A stretch of 64,000 nucleotides of DNA from Primulina eburnea. Its lineage: Eukaryota; Streptophyta; Magnoliopsida; Lamiales; Gesneriaceae. The DNA is taken from NCBI RefSeq assembly GCF_022965805.1, contig NC_133108.1, positions 24,023,545 to 24,087,544 on the forward strand, written 5' to 3'. Position 1 is the first letter of the stretch, and each line of letters begins with the position of its first letter. A program made the translations under genes and the position numbers. The notes beneath the pieces are model-generated. The model made no database searches. It was not told the DNA's origin and saw only the letters and a program-made list of their open reading frames with translations. Of the stretch, positions 1 to 10,221 are shown one piece after another.

Positions 1-818
1 GCATTTGAGATAGGAAAGTTTGACAGATAGTCAGACTTCTAGACGTTCGGTGTATCGTTACGTAGAAGCAGATACCCTCCTATTGTAGATTACTCGATAC
101 AGCTCAGACCGAAGTCTAGGAATATGACGTACAGTCACCCCGATTGGGAGGGTAGGTGACAGCCATTGACGTCTTATTCACACCGGGATCCCTAGAGTTA
201 TAGTTGGGTCGAGTCTAGACATGATTTGACTAGAACTGCATGTGTTTATGAATATGGTTTCATAGACTATGGAACCCATTGTTATTGCTTTCAGTCATGA
301 TAGCATGTTTTATGATTTGATTTGAATTGCATGTTTATCAGATTTGAGTTGCATGCTTATTTTGATTTAATTTCATAGATTATGAAATCTGTTGTTTTAA
401 TTTTATTCATGATAGCATGTTTCATAATTTAGACTGTTTATGTACATGCTTACCATGAGTTATACTGGGATTTATTCTCACCGGAGTATCCGGCTGTTGT
501 CTTGTTTTGTATGTGTGCATGACAACAGGTGGGGCAGGATCAGGGTCGAGAAGATATTGAGAGAAGACGAGTTTAGCGTGGTGATTCCGAACTTATTATA
601 GACTTGGTTTTATTACTTGAACTTTAGTAGTTGAACCTTAGATTAGTTGAAAGACTGTTGTACATTACTGTACTTTTATACAGATATGTATATTATTTAG
701 ATGCCATTACCTTCCGCACTTGTATTTTAAAAAAAAAATTTTTAGACCCTGTTTATCTTAATTGATAATTAAATCCCAAAGATGATTAAGAAGAAAGATC
801 AGCGTCCGGGTCCCCACA
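1..818 (+). mobile_element. 3' part of a Ty3/gypsy LTR (family L1)
   Basis: The sequence ends in the LTR terminus GTCCGGGTCCCCACA at 818 and shares several blocks with the complete G-family LTRs further right: the ACCGGGATCCCTAG block, the twin hairpin at 481-528, the oligo-A run near 730 and the terminal block. It is therefore the downstream part of an LTR in plus orientation. Its left end lies outside the window. On the right it abuts SIRE-type gag sequence directly, so it inserted into that gag. No TSD can be checked. Whether it is a solo LTR or the end of a full element cannot be told here. Confidence 0.85.
481..528 (+). promoter_or_regulatory. Conserved twin hairpin in LTR
   Basis: CCGGA-GTA-TCCGG (481-493) is followed at once by CTGTTGTC (494-501), a 19-nt loop and GACAACAG (521-528). 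The same two hairpins occur in the 5680-7266 LTR and in all three G LTRs. Because the segment lies downstream of the TATA box it would be transcribed. Function unknown; an RNA structure is inferred. Confidence 0.55.
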
Positions 819-821
819 GGT

Positions 822-2397
822 AATGTATTTTTCTTTGTTATTATTCAACCTTGGCTGAGTATCACTTAAAAAATTTTCAACATGACTGCTAAAATCTGAA
901 CCAGTTTTATCAGCAGCTGATTTTTGAGCATTCTGCATTTTAGTTAATGTAACTGAAGACTTGTTCCAAGCTTGAATCAGTTCAGAATTTTTTGAAATCT
1001 CAGTTTTTAACTGACATATCAAAGCTTGGTTCTCGATCAGTTCAGCGTTTTGCTTGGCAATCTCCCCTTTTAAATTTAACACTTCAACTGACTTATCAGT
1101 TTCAATTTTTTTATCATTGGTATCATTTTGCTCAGCTTTGACCTTATCAAATGATCGATCCAGTTTGGGATACTCATTTACCATATCATGCAGGGTGGCA
1201 ATGAGTTCCTCACGAGTGAAATCAGTAGAGCTAAAATCAAATACCTTTTCACTTGCTGAATCCAGTTCAGCATCATCTACCATCAAGCATTTGACTTCTT
1301 CTTCATCATCACTTGAGTTGCTTGGGCATTCTGATTCTGACTCATCACTGTCAATTTCAGTCCACTTTGATTTGCTCTCCTCAGCTAAAAGCACTTCATG
1401 CTTTTTGTTGAATGATTTCTTGTCATCCCTGATCCTTCTTTTGTGCTCAAAGGTCCTCTTTCCCTTATCAGTTAATACTCGACTGTCCTTCTTTGGCTTA
1501 GGATAGTCTGCTATGAAGTGACCAGATTTGCCAAAGTTGTAGCAAACCTATGATTCTTCTTTGGAATTGTTTCTTTGGTATTGCTTCTGGAAGTTTCCTT
1601 GATTTTTCCTCATAAACCTTGCAAATTTTTTGACAAAAAATGCCATTGCATCATTAATCAGCTGATTGGCAAATTTGTCAACTGAACTAGTTGGTTCAAG
1701 TCTGACAGCAGTCAATCCAGTTGTGGCAGTTGGTATAGAAGACTCTCCTTCTCTAGTTTGTAGCTCAAACTCATAAGCCTTCAGATCAGCAAATAGATCA
1801 TGTAGTTCAACTTTGTTAGTATCTTTTGGTTCACGCTTAGCCATGGTCTTGACATCCCACTCTTTGGGAAGACCTCTTACTACCTTTAGTGCCACTTCTT
1901 CCATTGAGTACACTTTTCCAAGTGCATTCAGTTCATTGATGATTCAGCTGACTCTTTCATCATACTCGTGCATAGACTCTACTGCTTTCATCTTGATATT
2001 ATAAAATTTTTGAACAACAACTGACAGCTTGTTCTCCTTGGTTTGTTCATTTCCTTCACAAAGGTGAATAAGTTTCTCCCATATCTCTTTGGCCGTTTTA
2101 CACATTTTGATTTTGCTGAATGTGACTTTGTCCAGTGTTTTGTATAATATGTCCTTGGCCGCATTATCCAAGTTTGTTTTTCTTTTGTCTTCAGTTGTCC
2201 ATTCATCTCTGGGCTTTTCTATTCGATGAGGTGCCCCGTCAGTGACGGCATCTGCAGTGTTTGCTTTCAAAATCTTCATTGGTCCATCAATGATGACATA
2301 CCATATGTCATCATCTTGTGCAGCTAAGTGAACCTGCATTATTATTTTTCAATCACCAACATTGGTATCTTGTTGAATGAAGAAATGTTGAACAATT
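822..2397 (-). pseudogene. SIRE-type Copia gag, broken
   Basis: Read on the minus strand this is a Copia gag of the UBN2/DUF4219 class. The segment starting MQVHLAAQDDDIWYVI (2339) is followed by the helical capsid region with VVRGLPKEWDVKTM near 1890. One frame runs throughout but is interrupted by TGA at 1944-1946 and TAG at 1548-1550. The expected N-terminus (reading KIPMLVIE near 2360) is out of frame, so a small deletion removed the link. The zinc knuckle near 1500-1545 reads CYNFGKSGHFIADY, with two of the metal-binding Cys lost. An acidic Ser/Glu-rich stretch follows (about 1290-1390), then a coiled-coil-like tail. The 3' end is truncated at about 822 by the LTR fragment to its left. 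It cannot make functional capsid. Confidence 0.85.
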
Positions 2398-2433
2398 TGT
2401 AAGTATGAATATTCTGAGACAAGATTAAACACA

Positions 2434-2445
2434 GCTCGGATGCCA
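2434..2445 (-). other. Primer-binding site of the SIRE-type fragment
   Basis: On the minus strand this reads TGGCATCCGAGC, a variant of the tRNA-iMet complement TGGTATCAGAGC. Two bases separate it from the LTR terminus at 2448, the normal arrangement for Copia elements. Confidence 0.7.
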
Positions 2446-2447
2446 CT

Positions 2448-2766
2448 TGATAGGATCGGTTAAAGGAAAATGAGTGTTTAGAAGGGGGGAGAGGGTTGAA
2501 TAAACACTCACAGTTTTTAACTCTTTTTCAAAGGTTTGAATCAGTTTAGTGAGAAACTGATCATCAAAATCTTGTCGGTCGATCATAGTCAATTAACAGT
2601 TAAGTGCAGAATATAACTGACTGAAAGATAGAATATAGTAACTGAAAAGCTTGTAAAAGATGCACAAAATTTGTTTCTGGATGTTCCGAGATTTCAAATA
2701 CTCTTATGTCACCCCTTCTATCACGAGGATAGGATTTCCACTAAAAGACTTTGAAAAATACTGGGA
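2448..2766 (-). mobile_element. SIRE-type LTR fragment
   Basis: This starts right behind the primer site with TGATAGGATCGG, and so is the R/U5 end of the 5' LTR of the gag-bearing fragment, minus strand. It is truncated near 2766, where the sequence passes into other SIRE-type DNA; the exact junction is hidden by the solo LTR inserted at 2772. Four AACTGA/TCAGTT hexamers lie within about 150 bp (2500-2650). Confidence 0.7.
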
Positions 2767-3708
2767 TTAAGTGTTGCGTATTTTCACTACCGCAAGTGTA
2801 CGAAGTCAAGTTTTAGCACTAGTGAGAGTACAGATATCGATACCGCGAGGAGTAATTATTTAAAACTATATATTAATTACCATAATTGACATTGTTCAAC
2901 TTTATTTAGAGAAATCAAATAGATAGTTGATAACCAATTATAAACAAATAACGAATCAGAGAATTCTTAGCACGCAGTTGAAGTTCAATGAGTACATCAA
3001 TATACAGATATGATTTTGTCTGGTCTTCCCTATGCTAAATTGAAAATTGACTAACATATCATTAAATTGCATCGTGTTTACTAATCAAGAACCCACAATT
3101 TCCTATTCCCTTTTTCAAGTGATAAATAGAACTGTATTACCTATTACAGATTTTAATATTTCTATTCAAATTCACGTAACACGTAATAAATGCAAACAAT
3201 GTTCTCGTATGGATTTGTCAGAGTTATATCTCTTTTGCACGTTATAAACGTTTAACGATGTTATTTCCACTGTCCTAATTTCAATCCCCTCTTCCGAGTG
3301 TTAGATCTTAATTATTTGATCAATCGAATTATGGCCAGTAATTCTAAAGCGTTAACGACAAGAAATCATAAATAAACATGATGCATTAATTCAATGAAAA
3401 TTCAAAACGTCAATAACATGGGTTCAACTAAGACTACGTCAATCTCTAGAAAATAAAATTAGTTCATAATCGAATTTAAATCGATACAAAACATGTTTGT
3501 AATCATTAAAAACGTAAAAGTAAAGAACCGAATTAGAAACATGTTGAGAAAAGATGAAAGTGCGTCTCCGTGTCCGGATTCAGCGCCTTCTATCTCCGTT
3601 CTTCGCGTTCCGTCTTCCGTGCTCTCACTTTTTCTCTCTTTCTTTTCGAGTGATGTGTCGGCTGTGTCTAATAATTTTCAGAAGCCTTCCCAAAGCCCAC
3701 GTCGAAAC

Positions 3709-3716
3709 CTATTTAA
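3709..3716 (-). promoter_or_regulatory. TATA-like box of the solo LTR
   Basis: Minus strand TTAAATAG, just downstream of the palindrome array and upstream of an untranslated stretch with no long ORF. Weak match, but the position agrees with the other LTR families in the window. Confidence 0.4.
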
Positions 3717-3733
3717 CTCTGAAATTAGCGTCG

Positions 3734-3982
3734 CGCGCATATGCGCGGCCTAGACCGGCGCATATGCACGCCACATTCTGTGCCGAGCTTCTTGTCTCGC
3801 GGATATGCGCGCCCAAGTTCCGTGCATATGCGCGAGACTCTCTGTCTTGTACGTCTGGAATTTCTTCTTGCGCGCATATGCGCGCCATAGACCGGTGCAA
3901 ATGCGTGAGTCTTTCTGGTTTGCTATGTCTTCGGTGTATCTTTCGCGCATATCCGCGCCTTTGACTCGCGCATATGCGCGGG
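3734..3982 (-). repeat. CGCATATGCG palindrome array in U3
   Basis: About eight copies of a palindrome close to CGCGCATATGCGCG, near 3736, 3759, 3798, 3820, 3872, 3892, 3943 and 3966, some with one or two changes. In the LTR's own orientation the array ends just upstream of the TATA-like TTAAATAG at 3709-3716. It is GC- and CpG-rich in an AT-rich LTR. Role unknown; a promoter-proximal binding-site array is one possibility. Confidence 0.75.
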
Positions 3983-4205
3983 TCTTGCTGTGTTCAATAG
4001 AGGTCCATTTTCACCATTTTCTTCTGAGCGTCATTTTCGATCCTTTTTACGCCCATATAGTTGCTTCCCCTATATTCCTGCAACATCAAAATTAACAATA
4101 CCGCATAATTCTGCCCAAGAAAACTAACAATCTATATGCATTATGAGGATAATTTAAGTGCAAAAATTGCACTTATCATTAAGAATGAGTTCTCAGCAGT
4201 AAGAA

Positions 4206-5456
4206 ATCCTCACACCCACCAGAACTGGTGATAGGTAAACCATCTGATCCGGTAAAAACTCGGAATCAAATGCATAATTTATTTATTCATTTAGCCTTTG
4301 TTTCTAAACTGAAACCAAAGAAAACTGATGAAGCTCTTGCTGATCCTAACTGGATAAATGTTATGCAAGAAGAGCTAAATCAATTTACCCATAACAATGT
4401 CTAGAAATTAGTTCCAAGACCAATTTCTAAAACCATTATAGGTACAAAGTGAGTCTTTAGGAACAAACTGAACGAAGAGGGTTCAGTTGTGTGCAATAAA
4501 GCGAGGCTTGTAGCACAAGGATACATGCAAGAAGAAGGAATTTATTACGACAAAAATGCACAAGTTGCAAGACTGGAAGCAGTTAGAATGTTCCTTGCTT
4601 ATGCCTCATTCAAATACTTCAAAGTCTATCAAATGGCTGTCAAGAGTACATTCCTAAGTGGTCAGTTGTAGGAAGAAGTATATGTTGAACAACCACAAGG
4701 TTTTGTTAATCACTATTTTCCTGATCATGTTTATCATTTAAACAAAGCTCTATATGGTATTAAACAAGCTCCAAGTGCTTGGTATGAAACACTCTCAATT
4801 TTTTATCATGATTTTTTTGTTGGATCAGTTGATAAGTCCTTGTTCAAATTTTCAAAGAATGATCAATTTTTTTGTGCAAATATATCTTGATAATATTATT
4901 TTCGGGATAACTAACCCCAAATTATGTGAGAAATTTTCCAAGCTAATGCAGGAAAAATTTGAGATGAGTATGATGGGTGAACTGACGTTTTTTCTTGCTC
5001 TGCAAGTGAAGCAACTGGAAACAGGTACTTTTATCAGTAATTCAAAATACATGAAAGAACTGCATAAGAAATTTGGCATGGAGACATGTTCAGTTGCAAA
5101 TACTCCCATGAGCTCATCAATTAAATTAGATGAAGATGAAGAGGGAATATCAGTTGAGACGGTAATCTACAGAGGTTTAATAGGTTCTTTATTATACCTA
5201 ACTACTATTCGTCCTGATATTTTATTTGTTGTTTTCATGTGTGCTAGATTTCAGGAAGATCCTAAGAAATCGCATTTTTCAGCTGCCAAACGCATATTGA
5301 AATATTTTATTGGCTCACAAAATGTGGGCTTATGTTATGCTAAGAATTCATCTTTCAATTTAGTTGGCTATTCAGATGCAGATTATGCAGGATGTAAGCT
5401 TGATCGCAAAATCACCAGTGGATCATGTTAGTTTCTAGGAGACTAACCTATTTCAT
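4206..5456 (+). pseudogene. SIRE-type Copia pol: RT and start of RNase H
   Basis: Starts in the linker before RT (HPPELVIGKPSDPVKTRNQM) and runs through RT: WVFRNKLNE-like text with a stop in place of Trp near 4450, ARLVAQGYMQEEGI (4503), YQMAVKSTFL with the usual catalytic MDVK changed to MAVK, LNKALYGIKQAPSAW (4738) and YLDNIIF in place of the YVDDIIF catalytic motif (near 4880). The RNase H start, GYSDADYAGCKLDRK, is at 5368. At least three in-frame stops (for example near 4402 and 4668) and a frameshift near 4760 show it is dead. At 5456 it is interrupted by the 5457-7266 insertion and resumes in frame at 7267 after one copy of the TTCAT duplication. Confidence 0.9.
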
Positions 5457-5960
5457 TGTAATGCCCGAGATTTTGATTCTGTTAATATGATATTATTGAT
5501 TATGAATTGATATGATTATAGACGGGCCATTCTGAGATCAGATTGGGCAAAGCATATTGATTATGCTATTTTTTGGACAGAACTATTGGCGCCTGAGCGG
5601 TAGAAAATGACCACCCGAGCGCCAATGTTCAATAAGAATATGTTTTGGGCAGAAGGTATGGCGCCCGAGCGGTCACTGCTGTGGGGGCCGAACCTAATTC
5701 GTTTTCTTAATCATTATTAAGGATCAATATAACAATTAAGAAATGTGGGACATAAGATTTTTTTTTTAATAACAAATGCGGAAACGTAATGTACTCGATC
5801 CGATATACATATCCATACAAAGGTACAACTTGTACAACATATGTTCATCTCAACTAGAATTCAGTCACTACATAAAATACTGAAATCAATCTCCTCTAAG
5901 TCCAAATCTCCACGCTAACTGTAATCTCTCATCCTCTTCCTGATCCTGATCCTGCCCCAC

Positions 5961-6008
5961 CTGTTGTCATGCACACATACAAACAAGACAACAGCCGGAT
6001 AACTCCGG
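5961..6008 (-). promoter_or_regulatory. Conserved twin hairpin in LTR
   Basis: Minus strand CCGGA-GTTA-TCCGG (6008-5995) followed by CTGTTGTC, an 18-nt loop and GACAACAG (5994-5961). Both stems are fully paired although the surrounding LTR is diverged from its relatives. Confidence 0.55.
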
Positions 6009-6957
6009 TGAGAATATAATCTCATTATAAATAATGTAAACATGCAGTCATATAAAAGCATATATAAAAGCATGAAACACATATCAATAGCATGTATCAA
6101 ATCTGAAAGACATGTATCGATATCAAGTAATAAATAAAACTCTGGACTCGTCACTTCAGACTCGACTCATTTCCAATCTAGGGATCCCGGTTCCTGGACA
6201 TTGTCACATATATCGAATATCAGCGATAGGAATGAATCAAATCCTAAGCGAAATCGAGATAAACCAAACATCCAGTGTCTTGGCAAATGAGCCGAAGACT
6301 TGGCGCATCAGCCAATGACTAGGCAAATCAACCTATGACTCAATACATACTCTATATATAAATCAATAGACCACACATATCAATGCAATAAAATAAAGTA
6401 TGTGATTTAGGTAAACTCAAGTCAAATCAAACTCGAGTTGTGCAATCCCGTTTCGACATTGATTTATACATTTCTTTCAATCGATCTAACTTTGTCGAAG
6501 TCTCGGATTCGAATATGTCAATACTGTTTCCACGGCATAACTGCACAATCTCAATATACACATCAATACAAATCAACAGATATCAATTTCCTCAACTCAT
6601 AATCAATAATAATATAAATCTGATATCACATCTCAATCAATTCAACTCAGAAAATCATAACAAGTTTATACGGTATCTGTTCTTCAATCCGGTTTTGATT
6701 ATACGATGTCTAACATATCAGAAACACCATATATGAATTATATCCGATTCTGGCAGTATCATAATTTCAAATGATAACAAAATGTAACAAAACTTACGTC
6801 CAATTGAAGCTCTCGTCGATAGGAACACGCTACTGAAGTGGGATTGAAAATCAGACGGACGGATCGAAATATAAAGGCGTAAGAATTTTCAGCCGTTTCT
6901 CTCTTCCCTTCCCTCGTTTATTAGGCTGGAAAGGAAGTGTATATGTGTGTGAGTTAT

Positions 6958-6980
6958 CTATATATATATATATATATATC
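6958..6980 (-). promoter_or_regulatory. TATA tract (TA microsatellite) of L2 LTR
   Basis: An uninterrupted run of TA dinucleotides of about 23 bp. It sits at the promoter position, roughly 45-60 bp downstream (minus strand) of the GC motif array, and probably serves as the TATA box. Confidence 0.55.
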
Positions 6981-7024
6981 CAACTTGCATGTCTATGAAA
7001 CGTGGCTCATTTTCTTGAATTCCA

Positions 7025-7137
7025 GTCGGCGCTCGGGCGGTCACAAACTATCGCTCGGGCGCCGCACCTTCTACCCAAAACATATTCTTATGGAACATTG
7101 GCGCTCGGGCAGTCATTTTCTACCGGTCGGGCGCCAA
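7025..7137 (-). repeat. CGCCCGAGCG motif array in U3
   Basis: Four copies of a GC-rich motif close to GGCGCCCGAGCGGT, placed as two inverted pairs (near 7026 and 7051, 7100 and 7122). The truncated arm at 5585-5675 carries further copies. The array lies just upstream of the TATA tract in the LTR's orientation. Confidence 0.7.
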
Positions 7138-7266
7138 TTGTTATGTCCAAAAAATAGCATAATTCATATGCTTTGCCCAATCTGGTCTCGGAATGGCCCG
7201 TCTATAATCATATCAGTTCATAATCAATAATCTCAGATTAACAGAATCGAAATCTCGGGCATTACA

Positions 7267-7641
7267 TTCATGGTTAAGCAATAAGCAAACATCCATAGCA
7301 ACTTCCACAAATGAAGCAGAATATCTAGCTGCTGGAAGCTGTTGCGCTCAACAGCTCTGGATTCAGCAACAACTGAAGGATTATGGAGTCATTGCAGAAG
7401 AATCACTAATATTCTGTGACAATACAAGCACGTTTGCAATTACATACAATCTAGTTCTTCACTCCATAACCAAACACATCGACGTCAGAAATCTCTTCAT
7501 CATAGATCATGTTCTAAAGAAGGCAACCAGGTTGAAGTAGATTTGAATTGAACAAAAAGCAGATGACATCTTCACCAAGCCATTACCCGAGACTAAGTTT
7601 TCTTATTTTCGTAATATTCTTGGTTTAATGGATTTGTCTTA
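7267..7641 (+). pseudogene. SIRE-type RNase H, C-terminal part
   Basis: Continues the 4206-5456 remnant: after one TTCAT copy is removed the frame reads on as WLSNKQTSIATS, then EAEYLAAGSCCAQQLWIQQQ (about 7315-7375) with the conserved catalytic-region Glu, then a CDNTS motif (near 7420) and HIDVRNLF. The AAGSCCAQ signature is typical of the SIRE lineage. Two in-frame stops occur near 7540-7550. The frame ends with LGLMDLS and a TAA at about 7641, the usual end of Copia pol. Confidence 0.85.
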
Positions 7642-7786
7642 ATATTATTTGCATTATTATTTAAGCTAGTGGTGTAAGTCAGTGTTTATTCAGTTGTTCT
7701 TTAATTATATTTCAGTTAGTATCAGTTAGGATACAGAAGTATTTAAAGAAGTAAAGGATAAACAAACATTGACTGAAATTAAATTT

Positions 7787-8057
7787 TTATTGATTGAAAC
7801 GAGTAGCTATTACATTGTTTATTTCATTCTCCACTGCATTCAACCTGGACCTCATCCATGCGGATAACTTGCCAATGGCAGTCTTCGTGAACTCATCTGA
7901 AAAAGCAATGTTTTTAAAAGTCCTTTTCTCCTTGAGAAGCATAAGATGATAGACACCTTCATTTGTGAAGATGTCTGAAGCATGAGCAACTCCTAGACAC
8001 CACATATACTTATTATCAGTTGCCACTCGCCTTCGAGTGACAACCAGCTCATCCAAC
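7787..8057 (-). pseudogene. Antisense accessory ORF of the SIRE-type element, distal part
   Basis: An 89-residue minus-strand reading frame ending in VIATRFNQ. It is the downstream part of the ORF that begins at 17627; element C was inserted between the two parts (CCAAC duplication at 8053-8057 and 17346-17350). Joined at the duplication, the parts are in different frames, so a frameshift also exists. The segment is helical and basic-rich (LKEKRTFKNIAFSDEF). I do not recognise a domain. Additional antisense ORFs downstream of pol are known in plant LTR retrotransposons including SIRE; the function is unknown. Confidence 0.55.
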
Positions 8058-10207
8058 TGAAAGGGGATCAGTTACGGTGACCGGAAGCGCAACGGAAGTT
8101 TTAAAAAATCGAATTTTACACAAGAAATTTCGGCCACCATGAGGATAGTGTGTAGCAAATACAAAAACACAAAAAGATGACATTCATAGTGTGTTTAGAA
8201 ATGTACCTATCAATTTTAAAAGATTGATGATGGCTCCAACTTAGTTGATATACAACTAAGCTCTTCAATGGCAAGACAATCTTCAAGTTTCCTTTGAGCC
8301 CACCTTGCTCAAATATTAAGCCCAACACCAACTAGCTAGATCCACTCTAATTTTGCACTAGAAAAATTAGAGCATTTTTCTTTGAGAAATGTTTTCTTTC
8401 CTCAACTCTTGAAGAAGAAAAATTGAGAGAAAATTGGGAGAGAATTTTGGAGAGGATTTCGGCAATTGTAGTGTTAGAATGGGGGAAGGGAGACTTGTCT
8501 TGGTCTTGCAAAAAGTAGAGACCAAAGTAGCATGCCAAGCCTTGATATTTGAAAAAGTTGTCTCCAACCCTTCACCTCCCATGCATGCATATATTATATG
8601 GTTTTTAACAAATTAAAAACCATGGACTAAATTTAATTATCTCAAACATATTTGAGACTAATTAAACATTACTTGAATTTACCCAAGTCCCACTAGTTAA
8701 ATAATTAATTTAAATTGAGCTCTACAAGACTCAATATGATTTAATTAATTCAACACTTGAATTAATTTAATTATTTGGACTCTACTAGGTCCACTAGTGT
8801 TTAATTAATTCAACACTTGAATTAATTTAATTTAGTCCATAATAATTTTTATGAAAATCACAATTTTCAAATACATTATTCACTTGGCCAACTTTTAATT
8901 TAGGAACACTTCCATAAATTAAAATTTACATTTCTCTCATAGAAGTCATACTTCTATTTTTCCTTACACTTATAAACTCATTTATAAGTCGTTCAACACA
9001 TTGAACTAGTTTCTCTTTTATAGAAGTCATACTTCTAATTTTCCTTACGCTTATAAACTCCTTTATAAGCCGTTCAACACATTGAACTATTTTTACTTCT
9101 CAACGGGATCTAGAAAGCCAGCACTTGTGTGGCCCTCAATGGTTCACTGATACAACTAGCCGTGGGTTCACATCTCTATGTGATTCGGACTAAACATGTC
9201 CTTATATGAGCATACCCCAATTGCTCCATTCTTACTTATCAACTCCTTGATAACAAGAACGTCAGAACTCAAGTCTGATAGTACCCAACCAACCATGTTA
9301 AACGCCTAGCAACATCGCTTACATGATTCCCTAGGTATCAAATGATAGTGCCTGCAAGAACCATTCAATTATGGTTAGCGTACAGTACGGTCCCTTCAAC
9401 TCATATATCCCGACCGATTCGACAACCATTGGTTTATCGAGAGTTGTCAATGAATCGATACTATGTGTCATGTCGTAGTTGCATCGATGGTGTAATCTAT
9501 GAAACCCCTTTCATAATTACCACCATACTCTAGCAAAAGATTTCAACCTACATACACATGATAACACATAGGATATCCATACCCGAAGGTAAGCGGTGAA
9601 TCCCCGACTACAATGCATCGACTCCTATATGTTTCGACAAAACACCCAACCTTGCCACCTGATGACCCCATAAGAGTCGGTAAACAAGTAAAAGTGAAAT
9701 GCTAGCACATAGAGTCTCAATGTTGTCTCGGGTCATAAGGACTAATGGTGTACAACCATAAACTAGGACGTTTTCACTCGATAAGTGAGAACCACTTGGA
9801 AAGTCCTTTAATGGAGGGTTGTTCAGTGCACTCTACCAGGAGCACCTATCTGCATGCTCGGACATCACAATGTCCCCTACCAATGAAACATGGTACTCAC
9901 ATCGCAGATACTAGTCTCTAACTCGAGCGGCCTATATCCTTCTTAGTGGCGGCTGAATCGACTAGGAACCGTTTAGAATATACAGTATTACAAATATGAG
10001 TTTCATGATACTCATCATATGAGCATCTCATATTCTTTCTACCATTTGTATATTCAAGGGCTTTATCTATGCAACTAGCATGGGTATACAGATAAAGATG
10101 TGCCAAAATAATAATATAAAATATTACTAAAATAAAGATTGCTTATACATAGAGTTTCATTGTGAACACTCGGCCAACACTTGTCTCGACGGGCACTTAC
10201 TCTAACA
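8058..10207 (-). mobile_element. 3' LTR of element C
   Basis: 2,150 bp, plus-strand reading TGAAAGGGG to ACTCTAACA. It has the TG/CA termini and is followed at 10208-10221 by the polypurine tract of the minus-strand element. ORFs of 60-70 codons inside it recur in the other Angela-type LTRs only because the LTRs are homologous, and I do not regard them as genes. Confidence 0.92.
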
Positions 10208-10221
10208 ATCTCCCACTTGCA
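10208..10221 (-). other. Polypurine tract of element C
   Basis: Minus strand TGCAAGTGGGAGAT immediately upstream of the 3' LTR; the plus-strand DNA priming site. Identical in element E. Confidence 0.75.

Larger units (their letters stand above)
2772..4178 (-). mobile_element. Solo LTR, gypsy type, TSD TTAAG
   Basis: A 1,407-bp unit flanked by the 5-bp direct repeat TTAAG (2767-2771 and 4179-4183). Read on the minus strand it begins TGATAAGTGCAA, contains a promoter region with a CGCATATGCG palindrome array followed by a TTAAATAG TATA-like box, and ends in a block (AAGTGTACGAAGTC on the plus strand near 2810) typical of plant gypsy LTR ends. No internal coding region remains, so this is a solo LTR left by LTR-LTR recombination. 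It inserted into SIRE-type DNA. The family was not identified with certainty. Confidence 0.8.
5457..7266. mobile_element. Inverted LTR insertion with U3 ends on both sides, TSD TTCAT
   Basis: The 1,810-bp insert is bounded by TTCAT (5452-5456 and 7267-7271) and splits RNase H precisely. Its left 223 bp (5457-5679) is the first part of an LTR in plus orientation. From 5680, starting exactly at an LTR terminus, a complete LTR runs in minus orientation to 7266. Both outer ends are therefore the U3 terminus TGTAATGCCCGAG. The two arms are similar but not identical over about 215 bp. A normal insertion has one U3 and one U5 end. Confidence 0.85.
5680..7266 (-). mobile_element. Complete gypsy LTR, family L2
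   Basis: A 1,587-bp LTR, TGTAATGCCC to CCCCCACA on the minus strand. In its own orientation it has a GC-rich motif array (7025-7137), a TATA tract (6958-6980), degenerate repeats of the type seen as GGCTGATTCGCC in the G family (near 6280-6340) and the conserved twin hairpin (5961-6008). It is clearly related to, but diverged from, the G LTRs and the LTR at 1-818. Confidence 0.85.

Noticed and set aside
728..742. Poly-A tail of a LINE or SINE
   Set aside because: The same oligo-A/T run occurs at the same distance from the 3' end in all G-family LTRs and in L2, so it is part of the LTR.
3493..4095. Overlapping ORFs with repeated RAYAR or HMRA text
   Set aside because: Translation of the CGCATATGCG array in several frames of a solo LTR; no gene.
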